A stretch of 64,000 nucleotides of DNA from Symsagittifera roscoffensis (lineage: Eukaryota; Xenacoelomorpha; Acoela; Convolutidae): NCBI RefSeq assembly GCF_963678635.1, contig NC_087065.1, positions 24,383,254 through 24,447,253 on the forward strand. The letters are read 5' to 3'. The notes beneath the pieces were generated by a model. The model had not been told where the DNA came from. It saw only the letters and a list, made by a program, of their open reading frames with translations, and made no database searches. The position numbers and the translations under genes were made by a program. Positions 34,242-46,292 of this stretch are shown here, piece by piece; within the stretch, counting starts at the first letter, position 1; each line of letters starts with the position of its first letter.

Positions 34242-37200
34242 GTAAAAGGAGGCTGAACAATTTTATCAGAAAATGTTGATGGCCTGAGTTTACTGGATTT
34301 TTGAGTGCAATTGAATGATCCGGTGATTTAGTGGTTTTAGAACTAGTTCTGCTGAGCGTTAAATACAGACGTTGTTCAATTTTTTCATTTGTTTTATCTG
34401 CAATTAATGTTTGAGGCTTTCACTGTTACCTGTTTAGCAACCAGTTTGATGCGAGTTTCTCTTGGTACTGTGTGGCCTTGGACTCTTGTCAAATACCATC
34501 ATCATCCTCGTCATCAACATCTGTTGCTCCTGCAGATGATGAAGTCGAGGATGAGTTTTCAACAGTGACCAGTTGTTTTGGTAAACTACTCTGCCACGAT
34601 GACCGAACAGACCACGCTCTACAATGTCTCAGAAAGGTGGGGGGAAACTGGCCTTAGAGTTCAAGTGGCGAAAATTATGTTTTGCTTAGACTTAAATAGT
34701 CAGTTTCCTCGCGATTATTTATTCCTCGCGAGAGCAAGTGTCTTGTAATCGAGAACTAGACTTTTTTCCTGTAAACATCTTTCCTTCTAGGCTATTTCCC
34801 AGTATGAATGAATTTGAAAATTTTTCCGGTAAAAATTGAATTGTCCGAGTTTTGTTTGTCTGCTCAAGTTTTTTTGGCGTAGTTTGCCTCATCATTTATT
34901 TTGCTCAGCTGATGTCTGCTCAAACATTGCCGGCTTTGTTTCCGCTTCGTAAGTTTTATTCCGTTGCTAATTTAATATTCAAGTGTTTTGTTTCGCATGT
35001 TTTCCTTGAATGAATTTTTATCGAGGCAAACGAAAATTTGGTAGACCTAGTTTTTTTCAATCTTTTTCATTTTTGTTCGACTTTTTATGTTTTTTAAGTG
35101 CGTGTTGTACCGTAAGTGATGCGATGCTCGGCTTCGCTCCTGTGTTTAATCTTTGATATGTATTCTCAGCTGTTATTAGAAATAACGGTTTCTGATAGTC
35201 TGGAATGAGAATAGATAACAACTAGAGATTCAGACAAATCTGTATGACTGCCATTACATATACGGGTACTTCAAGAGGTGTCTTCACACAAGTATGAGAA
35301 CTCATGCTGCAACGTCATAGATCTTATGCCCTTAACTCGCGCGGCCTTTAATACGAAAGTCTTTGACTCGAATACCACTTCGATCACTGTTGAAGGGGTC
35401 CCAGTGTCACCTCAAAGGGGGACCGGACCGACCGGGTACGGAAAAGTGGATGTTATATATCCACCCCACTGAAGAAAGGCCCAAGATGATTAGGTGGAAG
35501 TAAAAACAATAAGCTTTTAAACGCTACGTACATTTTCTGTTCTCATAGCTGTGAAAGTTTTCAGGCACTATCATTGTTCCCCAACAATACGAGACTCAAC
35601 CTAGAATGTGGGAAGCTCCTTCTCTCAAACTTCGATGACAAAGAAGGTGCCTTCAAACTCATCTGGAAATGCTGTACTTTGAATGATAGTGGAACCTCAG
35701 AACCAGAAGAAGTAACAGAACTGAGAAGAGAAGCGGTTGACTTGATTAGAAATAATTTCATTGATCAGTGGTTCTTCCGAATGCTGAATGACAAGCGAAG
35801 GAATTTGACTTACAAATTAGCCATCAAACAAGTAATTATGATGTTAGCTATATTCTTTTTAATGTATTTTTTCTTTCATTCAAGTAATAGCTATATCTAG
35901 TAAGGAATCAAAGAAAATCGAAGATTTTTTAATAATAAAATATCTTGGTGATAAAGATCTTTTTTTGAGAAAAGTTTGCTATATATTTCTTGACTTATAA
36001 AATCATTCCTTACACGAACACGCTGATTCTTTTCACATTCTTGATTCAATATACACGTTTAGGTGTTTGACAAATCTAATGGAGCGTCTGACAAAGTAGT
36101 TTTCGACTTGGGATCCGGGACAGGACTTTTAGCTGCATACTGTGTTCTTGCGGGGTTCAAAAACATCGTTGCGTGCGAAAAGTCACAGGTTTGTTTTGGA
36201 AGGGGTTCCTTGAGCAGAATGGTCTAAGATCAGAAAAGGGTCTAAGGGCAGAAAAAGAACAATTTTGATTTATACGGTCTAATCAATGCTGACATTCTCA
36301 TTTTCTTTAAAATACAAATTTAACTTCTGGATACTAGTTACTATTGGTACATTCTATATATTGAACGGAAACCATTTTATGTATAATTATAGAGTTCCGA
36401 TTATAATTTTCTGCTGATGATTTTTCGGCTTCAAGGTTGTCGACGTAAGCTCTGTCGGTTTAGTTTCCAAATCCTGTAGTCCTCTTTGCATAAAATACAT
36501 ATATAGCTATGGTGGATCCTATGTGGGCGAGACATGCAGTTTTGTACAAAATGATCAGCTTGCAGTTGAGTTTCAGCTTATTGGCTGTCGGCTATAATTC
36601 TGTCGGCCTATTTACCGATTTTTTTCCTTAAAATGTCTGGTAGTACCTTTGAGATCGATAACACTCATAGCACCAATATTTGAATGCCCAAAGTCAACCG
36701 CACTAGGACCTCTTTGAAAACTTTTAATTTATTAAAACATGAAACAAAATACTTTTTTAAAGTGTTCCACAGTTGTCGTATCGCAAGTAGTTCGAAGCTC
36801 AGTTTCGCTTGTGTTTATTTTCTTTATAATATTAACGATTCTTATGCTGTTTTTATCGATAAGACCGTATAATTATGCCGTTCTGCTCTTGGGCCCTTTC
36901 TGCTCTTAGACACCATTATGCTCATTGACCAGCCTCCGTGTGTTTTCTGGATTAAAAAGTATGATTTTGTGGTTTCCTTCAGTTGTGCTTTTTTGTTTCA
37001 GCTAATGGGTGCTATGTCAAGAGAAGTTCTAAACCAATTTCAGTCAGGAGAATTAAATATTTCAGGTATATTGTTTAAAGATTCTGAAATCTTTTTTCTT
37101 CGAAAATTTGATTCAAGCTAATCTGATAACTCGCTAATCATAATCTCGCCTGACAAGCTTATCTAAAAAAAGCCGTGAATTGATTTATAGAAGATAATTG

Positions 37201-38915
37201 TAAATGTTTTGAAGTCTTCAAAATTTTAAACAGGTCACTTCTTAACTTATTAGTTCGTCTTTTTGTTTCAAGTCGTGTGTGGTCTGGCTGAACAACTTTG
37301 TGTGAACTCCGAGTCTCTCCCTCATTCTCAAATTGACATGATTGTCACCGAAATATTCGATTGTGCTTTTTTCGGTGAACACGTATTACCAATCATGCAC
37401 AAAACTTTGAATAGTTTACTATCCCAACAGTCGAAAACAATAGAGGAAATTGACTGTGTTCCAAGAAGAGCTGTTGTTTATGCGGTACCCATTGAAAGTG
37501 ATATCGTGCGACGATCCTTTTATTTCCGAAACGATATTTTGGATGAAGTGAAGCTGCCGTTTGTATGTTTTGGACGAAAGGACTCAGCTACTTACGAGAA
37601 TGTTATGTTAAGCTCCAATTCTAGTAGTTATAAGTTGCTATCGAGAGCGGTAGAAATATTCGAAATTGATTTTAAGAAACTTGCAGACTCTAATTATTTA
37701 GAAGAATTTGAAAAGCCCAAAAAGCTATCTTTTCAAATTGAAAATAATGGATATTTTGATGCAATTATGGTTTATTTCGACTTGCTTCTAAGCGAGGATT
37801 TCCAAATAACGACAAACCCAAGTGATGATCAATGTTGCAAATGTTGGGGTCAAGCTATTTTTCCTGCGAGTGTTAATTCTAGAATCATACGTTCAAACGA
37901 ATCCTTGGAGTTCGTGGTTGAAGTAGATAATTTGACCGATTTATCTATTCGAACAATTGAATTTGGAAATTTTATTTCAACTAACAACGAAATAATTTGG
38001 ACAGAAGACTCGTCTTTTATTTCGTGTCTGAACAATTCTGTTTGTTACTTCCATTATTTGGATCATATTTTGAAAAACAAATTCGATCAATGTAACGAAA
38101 ACCAGGATAACGCCGTTTTAGTAGTTCTCTCAGAACCGAGTTTGGTACCGGTTTATTTGATTCTTTCTTCCAGCGTCTCCAAAGTCATTATTTATTTGAA
38201 GGGATTTCATCAGTCTACTTTGAAAGATTTCTCAAAGTTTGTGAGCTTCGTTCGAGAAAAGAAAAATGTATCTAACGATTGTCTTAAAGTTGTAGAATCA
38301 TTTAACGGAGTTGAGTCTCTGAGTTATCGGTTGGCTTATTTTGACTTAGTTTCAAGAAGTGGGAAATTAAATCAAGATGTTCTGCAAACTTATGTTGACC
38401 TGAAAACCATTTTGAAAAGTTCAGATTTTATTCCCCGAAAGTTGAATGTTTACTGCCGAGTTATTGAATCTGAAGAACTACTCGGTAACAATGAATTATT
38501 AAAAGATTTGCATGTTTGCGGAGTTCAAATGAAACCATATCTTGAAATGTTCAGAAAATCTTTGTTTCAAAATATAGATTTGCAATTTGTTAGCCACAAA
38601 TATATTTCTGCAGCCTTTGAAAAAGCGGAGTCTTTTGATTTGAGTTATTTGAACAGTTTTGATGATTTGACCTTGAAATACAAAGCAAAAAACGTAAAAT
38701 ATGAAGATGGTTTGTCGCCTATACTGTTATTGTCATATGGAATCCAGTTTTCTTCCGCGGAAAAGGATGAATTGCAAACACATGATGATCATTTGGATTT
38801 CAAATTATGCGGAGTTGTGCTTGCTGAAAACAGCACCAATTATACATCACAAAAACTTGAAAACTTCACTTTTTGTATGAACGGTGGGATGTTTGAGCTA
38901 ATCAGTAGCATTTAA
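34018..38915 (+). CDS. PRMT9: Protein arginine N-methyltransferase 9-like, six-exon gene
   Basis: Exons: 34018-34241, 34438-34636, 35565-35831, 36063-36188, 37002-37065 and 37273-38915 (TAA 38913). Every join keeps phase and gives 840 aa; human PRMT9 is about 845. After an acidic N-terminus comes a TPR-like helical region (to about residue 200), then the methyltransferase entry DQWFFRMLND. Motif I is FDLGSGTGLL (residues 244-253), which binds S-adenosylmethionine. The double-E loop VTEIFDCAFFGE supplies Glu320 and Glu329. The C-terminal half corresponds to the second, degenerate methyltransferase domain. PRMT9 makes symmetric dimethylarginine on the splicing factor SF3B2 in mammals. Donor 2 (GTGGGG) is weak. 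The last exon is duplicated downstream. Confidence 0.86.
34438..34636 (+). CDS. PRMT9: PRMT9-like exon 2 (TPR region)
   Basis: Acceptor acctgtttag ends at 34437. The phase-2 join gives SNQFDASFSWYCVALDSC. The exon ends in phase 0 after HALQCLRK. Its donor GTGGGG is a weak match, but homology and phase support it. Confidence 0.65.
35565..35831 (+). CDS. PRMT9: PRMT9-like exon 3 (end of TPR region, methyltransferase entry)
   Basis: Acceptor gttttcag ends at 35564. The frame holds a TPR-like helix pair (LNLECGKLLLSNFDDKEGAF) and the conserved QWFFRMLNDKRRNLTY before the donor GTAATT at 35832. Phase is 0 at both ends. Confidence 0.85.
36063..36188 (+). CDS. PRMT9: PRMT9-like exon 4 (SAM-binding motif I)
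   Basis: 42 codons, phase 0 at both ends, donor GTTTGT. Contains VVFDLGSGTGLL followed by an acidic-residue turn VACEKSQ that would hold the ribose of S-adenosylmethionine. Confidence 0.87.
36203..36930. mobile_element. ~730-bp element with ~50-bp inverted ends in PRMT9 intron 4
   Basis: The left arm 36203-36254 and the right arm 36879-36930 are imperfect reverse complements; shared words include tgagcagaatggt, ctaaga and cagaaa, each with its complement on the right. The interior holds a palindrome-cored repeat at about 36777-36820. No coding frame is convincing, so it is a non-autonomous foldback or MITE-type element. Target duplications were not established. Confidence 0.55.
37002..37065 (+). 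CDS. PRMT9: PRMT9-like exon 5
   Basis: Acceptor cttttttgtttcag ends at 37001. 21 codons plus one base, donor GTATAT. Carries LMGAMSREVLNQFQSG, the stretch between motif I and the post-I strand. Confidence 0.8.
37273..38915 (+). CDS. PRMT9: PRMT9-like exon 6 (double-E loop and C-terminal domain)
   Basis: Acceptor ttgtttcaag ends at 37272. A phase-1 join gives NISVVCGLAEQL. The 1.64 kb frame runs through the double-E loop to TAA at 38913. A potential 37-nt intron (38905-38941, GTAGCA...TTGCAG) sits at its very end. If spliced, eight residues replace the last few and the frame stops at 38962-38964. From 37653 on, this exon lies in the 3.2-kb duplicated unit. Confidence 0.87.
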
Positions 38916-41900
38916 AATAATTCTGAGTTTAATTTTTGCAGTCAAATCTTTTGTAAAAAAGTGAAGAGAGAGACGCCTAGGGAAAGACAAGAAGACAAAG
39001 CACTTGCCCTAGGATTGGCAGATAAATGTCTAAAAAACCTCGAAACAGTACACGCATATTGATGAGACTCCGGTCTCTCGACTTTTACGAGGAATTTATA
39101 ACCCCCGAATTGCCACGACACAGCAATCTATTGGAAAATAGCAAAAAATCTATTGGTTCTACAGTTTCAATACAACTCAGTTTTGCTCTAAAATGGCGCA
39201 AATGCTTCAATAATTCTTTGAATACTCTTTCGAACGCTCTCTAGGATGTATCTTCAATTTAAAACATAAATTTGAATAACAAAAATTGTTTAAGTTGATT
39301 TTGGGACCTTTAACGAGCATGTTTATGGTGAAATACATAAAAAACGTAAAGTTATGTTGAGGTGTCAATGTGCAGTAATTTTAAGGGCATGCCAAACGTA
39401 TGTAAAATTTTGAAAAATTGAAAGATTGGCATCTTTTCTCAAATGTTTCCTCGGTGAAACATTTGCGAAAGCTATTTGGGTTGTTCCGAGGAAACTCGGA
39501 AAATGATTAAACATAGGCTTATTATTACCCTTATTTTCTATTACTCCAACATGATATATCAACGATGGCGCGAAGGGAAAACATTCTCAAAAGCCTTGAA
39601 GAAAAGAGTCTCAGATTCATAGCGATGATAAATGATGAAAAAACGTACCAGTTTTGGAGTTTTTTTATTCAGGTTAATTTCGTTAAGAGCTTTTGTCGTA
39701 AAAGTTTCGATTTATCAGTTTTTTAATTTGTCGGGAACTATATTAATGTCTTGATTGCAAAAACTCACCCCCTATTTTTGCCGTTAAGTTAGCAGATTTA
39801 GAAAAATTTCCGAATTTTTGTTCATGAAAGTGTAAGCGTCAAATTACTATCTACTAAGTTTTTTCTACCTAATCCAATTGTGTTGAAATTTTATATACAC
39901 AGACTACTAAAATCAACACATTCTGTCTCCCTCTACACTACTTGGTGAAGCACTGGCTACATCTCAAATTTACTTTAATTTTTTTTCTGAATGATAAGGG
40001 GCAACAAAACAGGTTTTCTACAATTGTTCTTTAGCTGTTTACATAGCGTATCGGAAGTGGATCTTCAAAAAATTGTATCAGCAAGCTCTTGAAACTTTAA
40101 ATCTTTTCGAAAGTTTTCAAGACGAGAATTCTAGCTCGGCTTTATACGACCTGTATTGTTTTATTTGCTACATTTCAAGCTCATCTTCCCTTAACCTCCA
40201 TATTTCAATATGAATTTTGAGATACTAAAAACAACGTCAAATGGTTCCAAAAGTTTTTTTGCATAGGTTCTTAACTTTGCTTGAAAAAGACCTTGCTTGC
40301 GGATACTAGATTCAAGCTATGGAAACAGTTTGAAATTTGAAATATTTGAAACTTTTTTGCTAAATACTTTGCTTGAAAAAGTCTTAACTCAGCTTTTAAA
40401 ACAATTTGAAATATATTGACGTATCAAAACGTAAAAAATTTTTTTGTTCATTGGTCATTCACATGCTTGACTCACCATTACTTTTTGCAAGCCGATTTAT
40501 GTTTTAGAAACCAACTTGATATATTAGAAAACTTTTGCTCAAAAGCCTGCTTTAAAAATTTACCCATTAACAAACTAATCCAAGCAATGAAACTAATTTG
40601 AAGTGTTTCTAATTTTCTTTGCTCAATGCCTTGCTTGAAATATAGTAACTTAAACTGTAGATAACTTTATTGTTCAATAACATACTTGACAAAGAAAACT
40701 AACTTGCGAACCGATTCAAACTATGCCACTATTTAAAACGTTACTAGGCTTCATTGCCCAATAGTTTCTTAAGGAGATCGTAAATTTTTCTTGTTTCTAA
40801 ACTAGTAAGGAAAATGACTTAGATGGAAAAGAAAGTAATTTTCATGTAAACGGGTTCGTTTTATGAAGTATTTCAAAAATTTAAAAGTTGCATCTCTTGA
40901 ATAGCTTTTTTGAAATATTCGAAATTGATTTTAAGAAACTTGCAGACTCTAATTATTTAAAAGAATTTGAAAAGCCCAAAAAGCTATCTTTTCAAATTGA
41001 AAATAATGGATCTTTTGATGCAATTATGGTTTATTTCGACGTGCTTCTAAGCGAGGATTTCCTAATAACGACAAACCCAAGGGATGATCAACGTTGCAAA
41101 TGTTGGGGTCAAGCTATTTTTCCTGCGAGTGTTAATTCTAGAATCATACGTTCAAACGAATCCTTGGAGTTCGTAGTTGAAGTAGATAATTTGACCGATT
41201 TATCTATTCGAACAATTGAATTTGGAAATTTTATTTCAACTAACAACGAATTAATTTGGACAGAAGACTCATCTTTTATTTCGTGTCTGAACAATTCTGT
41301 TTGTTACTTCCATTATTTGGATCATATTTTGAAAAACAAATTCGATCAATGTAACGAAAACCAGGATAACGCCGTTTTAGTAGTTCTCTCAGAACCGAGT
41401 TTGGTACCTGTTTATTTGATTCTTTCTTCGAGCGTATCCAAAGTCGTTATTTATTTGCAGTGATTTCATCAGTCTATTTTGAAAGATTTCTCAAAGTGTT
41501 TGAGCTTCGTTCGAGAAAAGAAAAATTTATCTAACGATTGTTTTAAAGTTGTAGAATCATTTAACAGAGTTGAGTCTCTGAGTTATCGGTTGGCTTATTT
41601 TGACTTAGTTCCAAGAAGTGGGAAATTAAATCAAGATGTTCTGCAATCTTATGTTGACCTGAAAACCATTTTGAAAAGTTCAGATTTTATTCCCCGAAAG
41701 TTGAATGTTTACAGCCGAGTTATTGAGTCTGAAGAACTACTCGGTAACAATGAGTTATTGAAAGATTCGCATGTTTGTGGAGTTCAAATGAAACCTTATC
41801 TTGAAATGTTCAGAAAATCTTTGTTTCAAAATATAGACTTGAAATTGGTTAGCCTCAAATATGTTTCTGCAGCCTTTGAAAAAGCGGAGTCTTTTGATTT

Positions 41901-44103
41901 GAGTTATTTGAACAGTTTATTGTCATATGGAATCCAGTTTTCTTCCGCGGAAAAGGATGAATTGCAAACACATGATGATCATTTGGATTTCAAATTATGC
42001 GGAATACTGTTTGCTGAAAACAGCACCAATTATACATCAGAAAAACTTGAAAACTTCACTTTTTGCATGAACGGTGGGATGTTTGAGCTAATGCAGTAGC
42101 ATTTAAAAAAATTCTGAGTTTAATTTTGCAGTCAAATCTTTTGTAAAAAAGTGAAGAGAGAGACGCCAAGAGAAATACAAGAAGACAAAGCACTTGCCCT
42201 AGCATTGGCAGATAAGTGTCTAAAAAACCTCGAAACAGTACACGCATATTAACGAGACTCCGGTCTCTCGACTTCTACGAGGAATTTCTAACCCCAGAAT
42301 TGCCACGACACAGCAATCTATTGGAAGCAAAAAATCTATTGGTTCTACAGTTTCAATACAACTCAGTTTTGCTCTAAAATGGCGGAAATGCTTCAATAAT
42401 TCTTTGAATACTCTTTCGAACGCTCTCTAGGATGTATCTTCAATTAAAAAAACATAAATTTGAATAACAAAAATATTTTAACTTGATTTTGGGACCTTTA
42501 ACGAGCATGTTTATGGTGAAATACATCAAAAACGTAAAGTTATGTTGAGGTGTCAATGTGCAGTAGTTTTAAGGGCATGCCAAACGTATGTGAAATTTTG
42601 AAAAATTGAAAGGTTGGCATCTTTTCTCAAATGTTTCCTCGGTGAAACATATGCGAAAGCTATTTGGGTTGTTCCGAGGAAACTCGGAAAGTGATTAAAC
42701 ATAGGCTTATTATTACCCTTATTTTCTAATACTCCAACATGATATATCAACGATGGCGCGAAGGGAAAACATTCTCAAAAGCCTTGAAGAAAAGAGTCTC
42801 AGATTCATAGCGATGATTAATGATGAAAAAACGTACCAGTTATGGAGTTTTTTTATTCAGGTTAATTTCGTTTTGAGCTTTTGTCGTAAAAGTTTCGATT
42901 TATCAGGTTTTTATTTTGTCGGGAACTATATTAATGTTTTGATTGCAAAAACTCACCCCCTATTTTTTGCCGTTAAGTTAGCAGATTTAGAAAAATGTCC
43001 TAATTTTTGTTCATGAAAGTGTAAGCGTCAAATTACTATCTACTAAGTTTTTTCTACCTAATCCAATTGTGTTGAAATTTTATTTACACAGACTACTAAA
43101 ATCAACACATTCTGTCTCCCTCTACACTACTTGGTGAAACACTGGCTACATCTCAAATTTACTTTAATTTTTTTTCTGAATGATAAGGGAAAACAAAACA
43201 GGTTTTCTACAATTGTTCTTTAGCTGTTTACATAGCGTATCGGAAGTGGATCTTCAAAAAGTTGTATCAGCAAGCTCTTGAAACTTTAAATCTTTTCGAA
43301 AGTTTTCAAGACGAGAATTCTAGCTCGGCTTTATACGACCTGTATTGTTTTATTTGGTACATTTCAAGCTCATCTTCCCTTAACCTCCATTTTTCAATAT
43401 GAATTTTGAGATACTAAAAACAACGTCAAATGGTTCCAAAAGTTTTTTTTGCATAGGTTCTTAACTTTGCTTGAAAAAGACCTTTTTCCGGATACTAGAT
43501 TCAAGCTATAGAAACAGTTTGAAATTTGAAATATTTGAAACTTTTTTTGCTAAATACTTTGCTTGAAAAAGTCTTAACTCAGCTTTTAAAACAATTTGAA
43601 ATATATTGACGTATCAAAACGTAAAAAATTCTTACGTTCATTGGTCAATCACATGCTTGACTCACCCTTACGTTTTGCAAGCCGATTTATGTTTTAGAAA
43701 CCAACTTGATTTATTAGAAAACTTTTGCTCAAAAGCCTGCTTTAAAAATTTACCCATTAACAAACTAATCCAAGCTATGAAACTAATTTGAAGTGTTTCT
43801 AATTTTCTTTGCTCAATGCCTTGCTTGAAATATAGTAACTTAAACTGTAGATAACTTTATCGTTCAATAACATACTTGACAAAGAAAACTAACTTGCGAA
43901 CCGATTCAAACTATGCCACTATTTAAAACGTTACTAGGCTTCATTGCCCAATAGTTTCTTTGAGAGATCGTAAATTTTTCTTGTTTCTAAACTAGTAAGG
44001 AAAATGACTTAGATGGAAAAGAAAGTAATTTTCATGTAAACGGGTTCGTTTTATGAAGTATTTCAAAAATTTACAAGTTGCATCTCTTGAATAGCTTTTT
44101 TGA
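37653..44103. repeat. Tandem segmental duplication, two ~3.2-kb units
   Basis: Unit 1 is 37653-40911 and unit 2 is 40912-44103. They match almost throughout, with an offset of 3259 falling to 3190 after a 69-bp deletion in unit 2. The junction at about 40912 joins the 3' end of unit 1 (atagcttttttgaa) to a point inside PRMT9 exon 6, and the same atagcttttttgaa closes unit 2 at about 44100. Only the bases gaa are shared at the breakpoint. Unit 1 non-coding parts include the region 39400-40900 with short diverged repeats. Confidence 0.93.
40912..42252 (+). pseudogene. Broken 3' copy of the PRMT9 last exon
   Basis: This is unit 2 of the duplication. It lacks the TPR region, motif I, the double-E loop and any promoter-side exon, so it cannot encode an active methyltransferase. 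The frame is otherwise nearly intact: one nonsense codon TGA at 41461-41463 (GGA in unit 1) and an in-frame loss of 23 codons near 41918. At the end, unit 2 reads GAG CTA ATG CA before a 36-nt GT-AG segment (42096-42131). Splicing it would continue in frame to TAA at 42250 through KRETPRE and ADKCLKNLETVHAY. Confidence 0.88.
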
Positions 44104-45715
44104 ACTAAAGATTTTCAAAAAGTTATGTTGCTCAATACCGTGCTTGAAAAAATTTAACTTCTCGAGAATGGTTTCAAGTTTTTAAAACCACGTGAATTTC
44201 ATCGGCGTGTTATTGACCAATAGCTTTTTTGCAAATCAATTCAAGCTACGAAACTACTATTTCTGGTCTCTGGTTGACGCTAAAATATTTCTGTGATTAC
44301 TTAAAGAGTTACAATCTTTGAACCTCATCTGTGAAAAAACCTGAATTTTTGCAAATCGCTATCAAAAGTTCGTCGCGAGAACTGCCTGCTGAGAAATTGT
44401 TAGGGAGCCGTTTCAAGCTAAATTACTTTGAACTATGCAAAGATCTATCGACTGAAAGCAGAATTTACGCTGAAAGTTTTTGCTGGTCTGTTGCCAACCC
44501 AATTTTCTATGTCTTCCGCGAAACAATCCAAGCTCTAAAAAACAACTGAATTGTTTCAAATTTTCATCAATTCAAGGAAAGCTTGTAAAAATTTGTTAAA
44601 TTTTGAAGAGCCGATTCTATCTTTGAAAACGTGCAATTTTATGCTGGAAAAGCACTCAGTTTTCGTAAATCGGCTTGAATTCTGAAAACAATGGAGAAAT
44701 TTCTCATGTTTCATCACGCAATCACTTACTTGACACAAGATTACTTTTTGCGAGCCGATTCAAGTATTGAAATCAACTTGAAATTTGAGAAAGCTTGCTG
44801 CTCAATGGCTTGCTACAAATAACTCATTTTTTTGCGATTCAATTAAAGCCATGGAAAATCACTTGATTGTTCCCAAATTTCTTCAGTTATGTTATGTTAA
44901 TAAGTTAACTCAATATGTTAGAAAACTTATTTCGTGATAGCTTGCTTTAGAAAAAAAAACTTAATTTTAACGTAATCGTTCAAGCTATGACAGCAACTCG
45001 AAGTTGTCTAAATTTAATTGCTCAATAGTTTGCCTGAGTTGAATAAAACTTTTTTGCGAATCAATTCAAGCAATGAAAAGCCGCTTGATGGTTTCGAAAC
45101 TTCATCTAATAACTTACTTGACAAAAAAAAACTTGTTTGCGACCCAATTCAAGCTATAAACAACTTGAAACATACTTTTTTCACCGCTCAATAGTTTGCT
45201 TGAGAAATTGAAAAGTTTTCTTGTTTCTAAATTTGCAATGAAAAATGATTTAGATAGAAAAAAAATGAATTTGTTGCAAACCGGCTTGCTCCATTAAATA
45301 TTTTAAACCTTTTCAAAATGTCTTTTTTTGAATAACTTGCTCGAAATTTTCTTTTCAAGGAATTTGCTATGAATTAAATAGACGTATTTCAAAAGTTTCA
45401 ACGCTCTTTTTTCTTGCGCGAAAAAACTTTAAAAGTTTTGCGTGTCTCGAGCTCTCATCGTTTGATTAGTTTTCCTCGTCGAGAAAATCAATTTTTTGCT
45501 AGTTGGCTCACTATGAAACAACTGTTTTTTCAAGAGTCTTATGGCTTGATCGGCATGGCATGTTCAGAAAATTTAAGCTTTTTGCAAATCGTTTTCAAAG
45601 TTAAATTGTTTGGTTAAGTTGCTTGTCTCGAAAAATTCGAGTTAAGCAAACCGATTCACCGCATGAATAAATTGAAAGTATTCAAATGTCCATCGCGTCA
45701 ATAGCTTTATCAGAA
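44104..45715. repeat. Region of diverged short repeats
   Basis: Degenerate copies of a loosely ~100-bp motif recur: ttcaagctatgaaa, a run with aacttgaaa, then gctcaatagcttgcttgaaaaa. The same words occur in both units of the duplication (about 40240-40910 and 43430-44100), so the satellite pre-dates it. No gene is supported here. Confidence 0.6.
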
Positions 45716-45723
45716 CTACTAAT

Positions 45724-45923
45724 GGCTCTTTTTCCTTCCCCCCCCCCCACCTGCAAATTTTTACATGTAAATTAGTTGACCACATTGTCCGATTGTTATG
45801 AAAACTTACTTAATAAGGCCACGACAAACATATTTGGTCTTCATATTCAGCCTCGTAAAACCACTCGTTACACTAATATATTGAAGCTCGTGTGAGGTGG
45901 GGGGGGGGGGAGGAAAAAGAGCC
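45724..45923. mobile_element. MITE copy 1 (G/C-tract terminal inverted repeats)
   Basis: 200 bp, beginning GGCTCTTTTTCC followed by a C tract and ending with a G tract then GGAAAAAGAGCC. Flanked by ctactaat (45716-45723) and ttactaat (45924-45931), an 8-bp target duplication with one mismatch. It has no coding capacity. The interior shares gttatgaaaa and gacaaacatattt with copy 2. Confidence 0.85.
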
Positions 45924-46086
45924 TTACTAATTTTTGCGAGCCAATTGATTCGCGGAGCTGGGCTTGCTGGTTTTTTATTTGAAAGTCATGACAGGACCTG
46001 GTTGAAATTTTTCTCGTGGTAAATTTATAGAGTGAGGGATAAATATTCATTGGAAATGTTAATAATGATAAATCATAATAAGTTTT

Positions 46087-46292
46087 GGCTGTTTTTCCTT
46101 CCCCCCCCCCACCTTCAATTTTTTTCTAGTAAAGTTACTGTTTCCATTGTCCAATCGTTATGAAAATTGGCATGTGGACTAATTAGGCTGGGACAAACAT
46201 ATTTAGTCTTCATAATTAACTTTGTAAAACTACTCGTTACACCATAAAATTGGTGGTCGTGTGAGGTGGGGTGGGGGGAAGGAAAAAGAGCC
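46087..46292. mobile_element. MITE copy 2 with perfect 8-bp target duplication
   Basis: 206 bp, ends GGCTGTTTTTCC and GGAAAAAGAGCC. Flanked on both sides by taagtttt (46079-46086 and 46293-46300). The 8-bp duplication fits hAT-, P- or Merlin-type transposases; the superfamily is not decided. A truncated relative lies at about 49578-49653. Confidence 0.9.
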
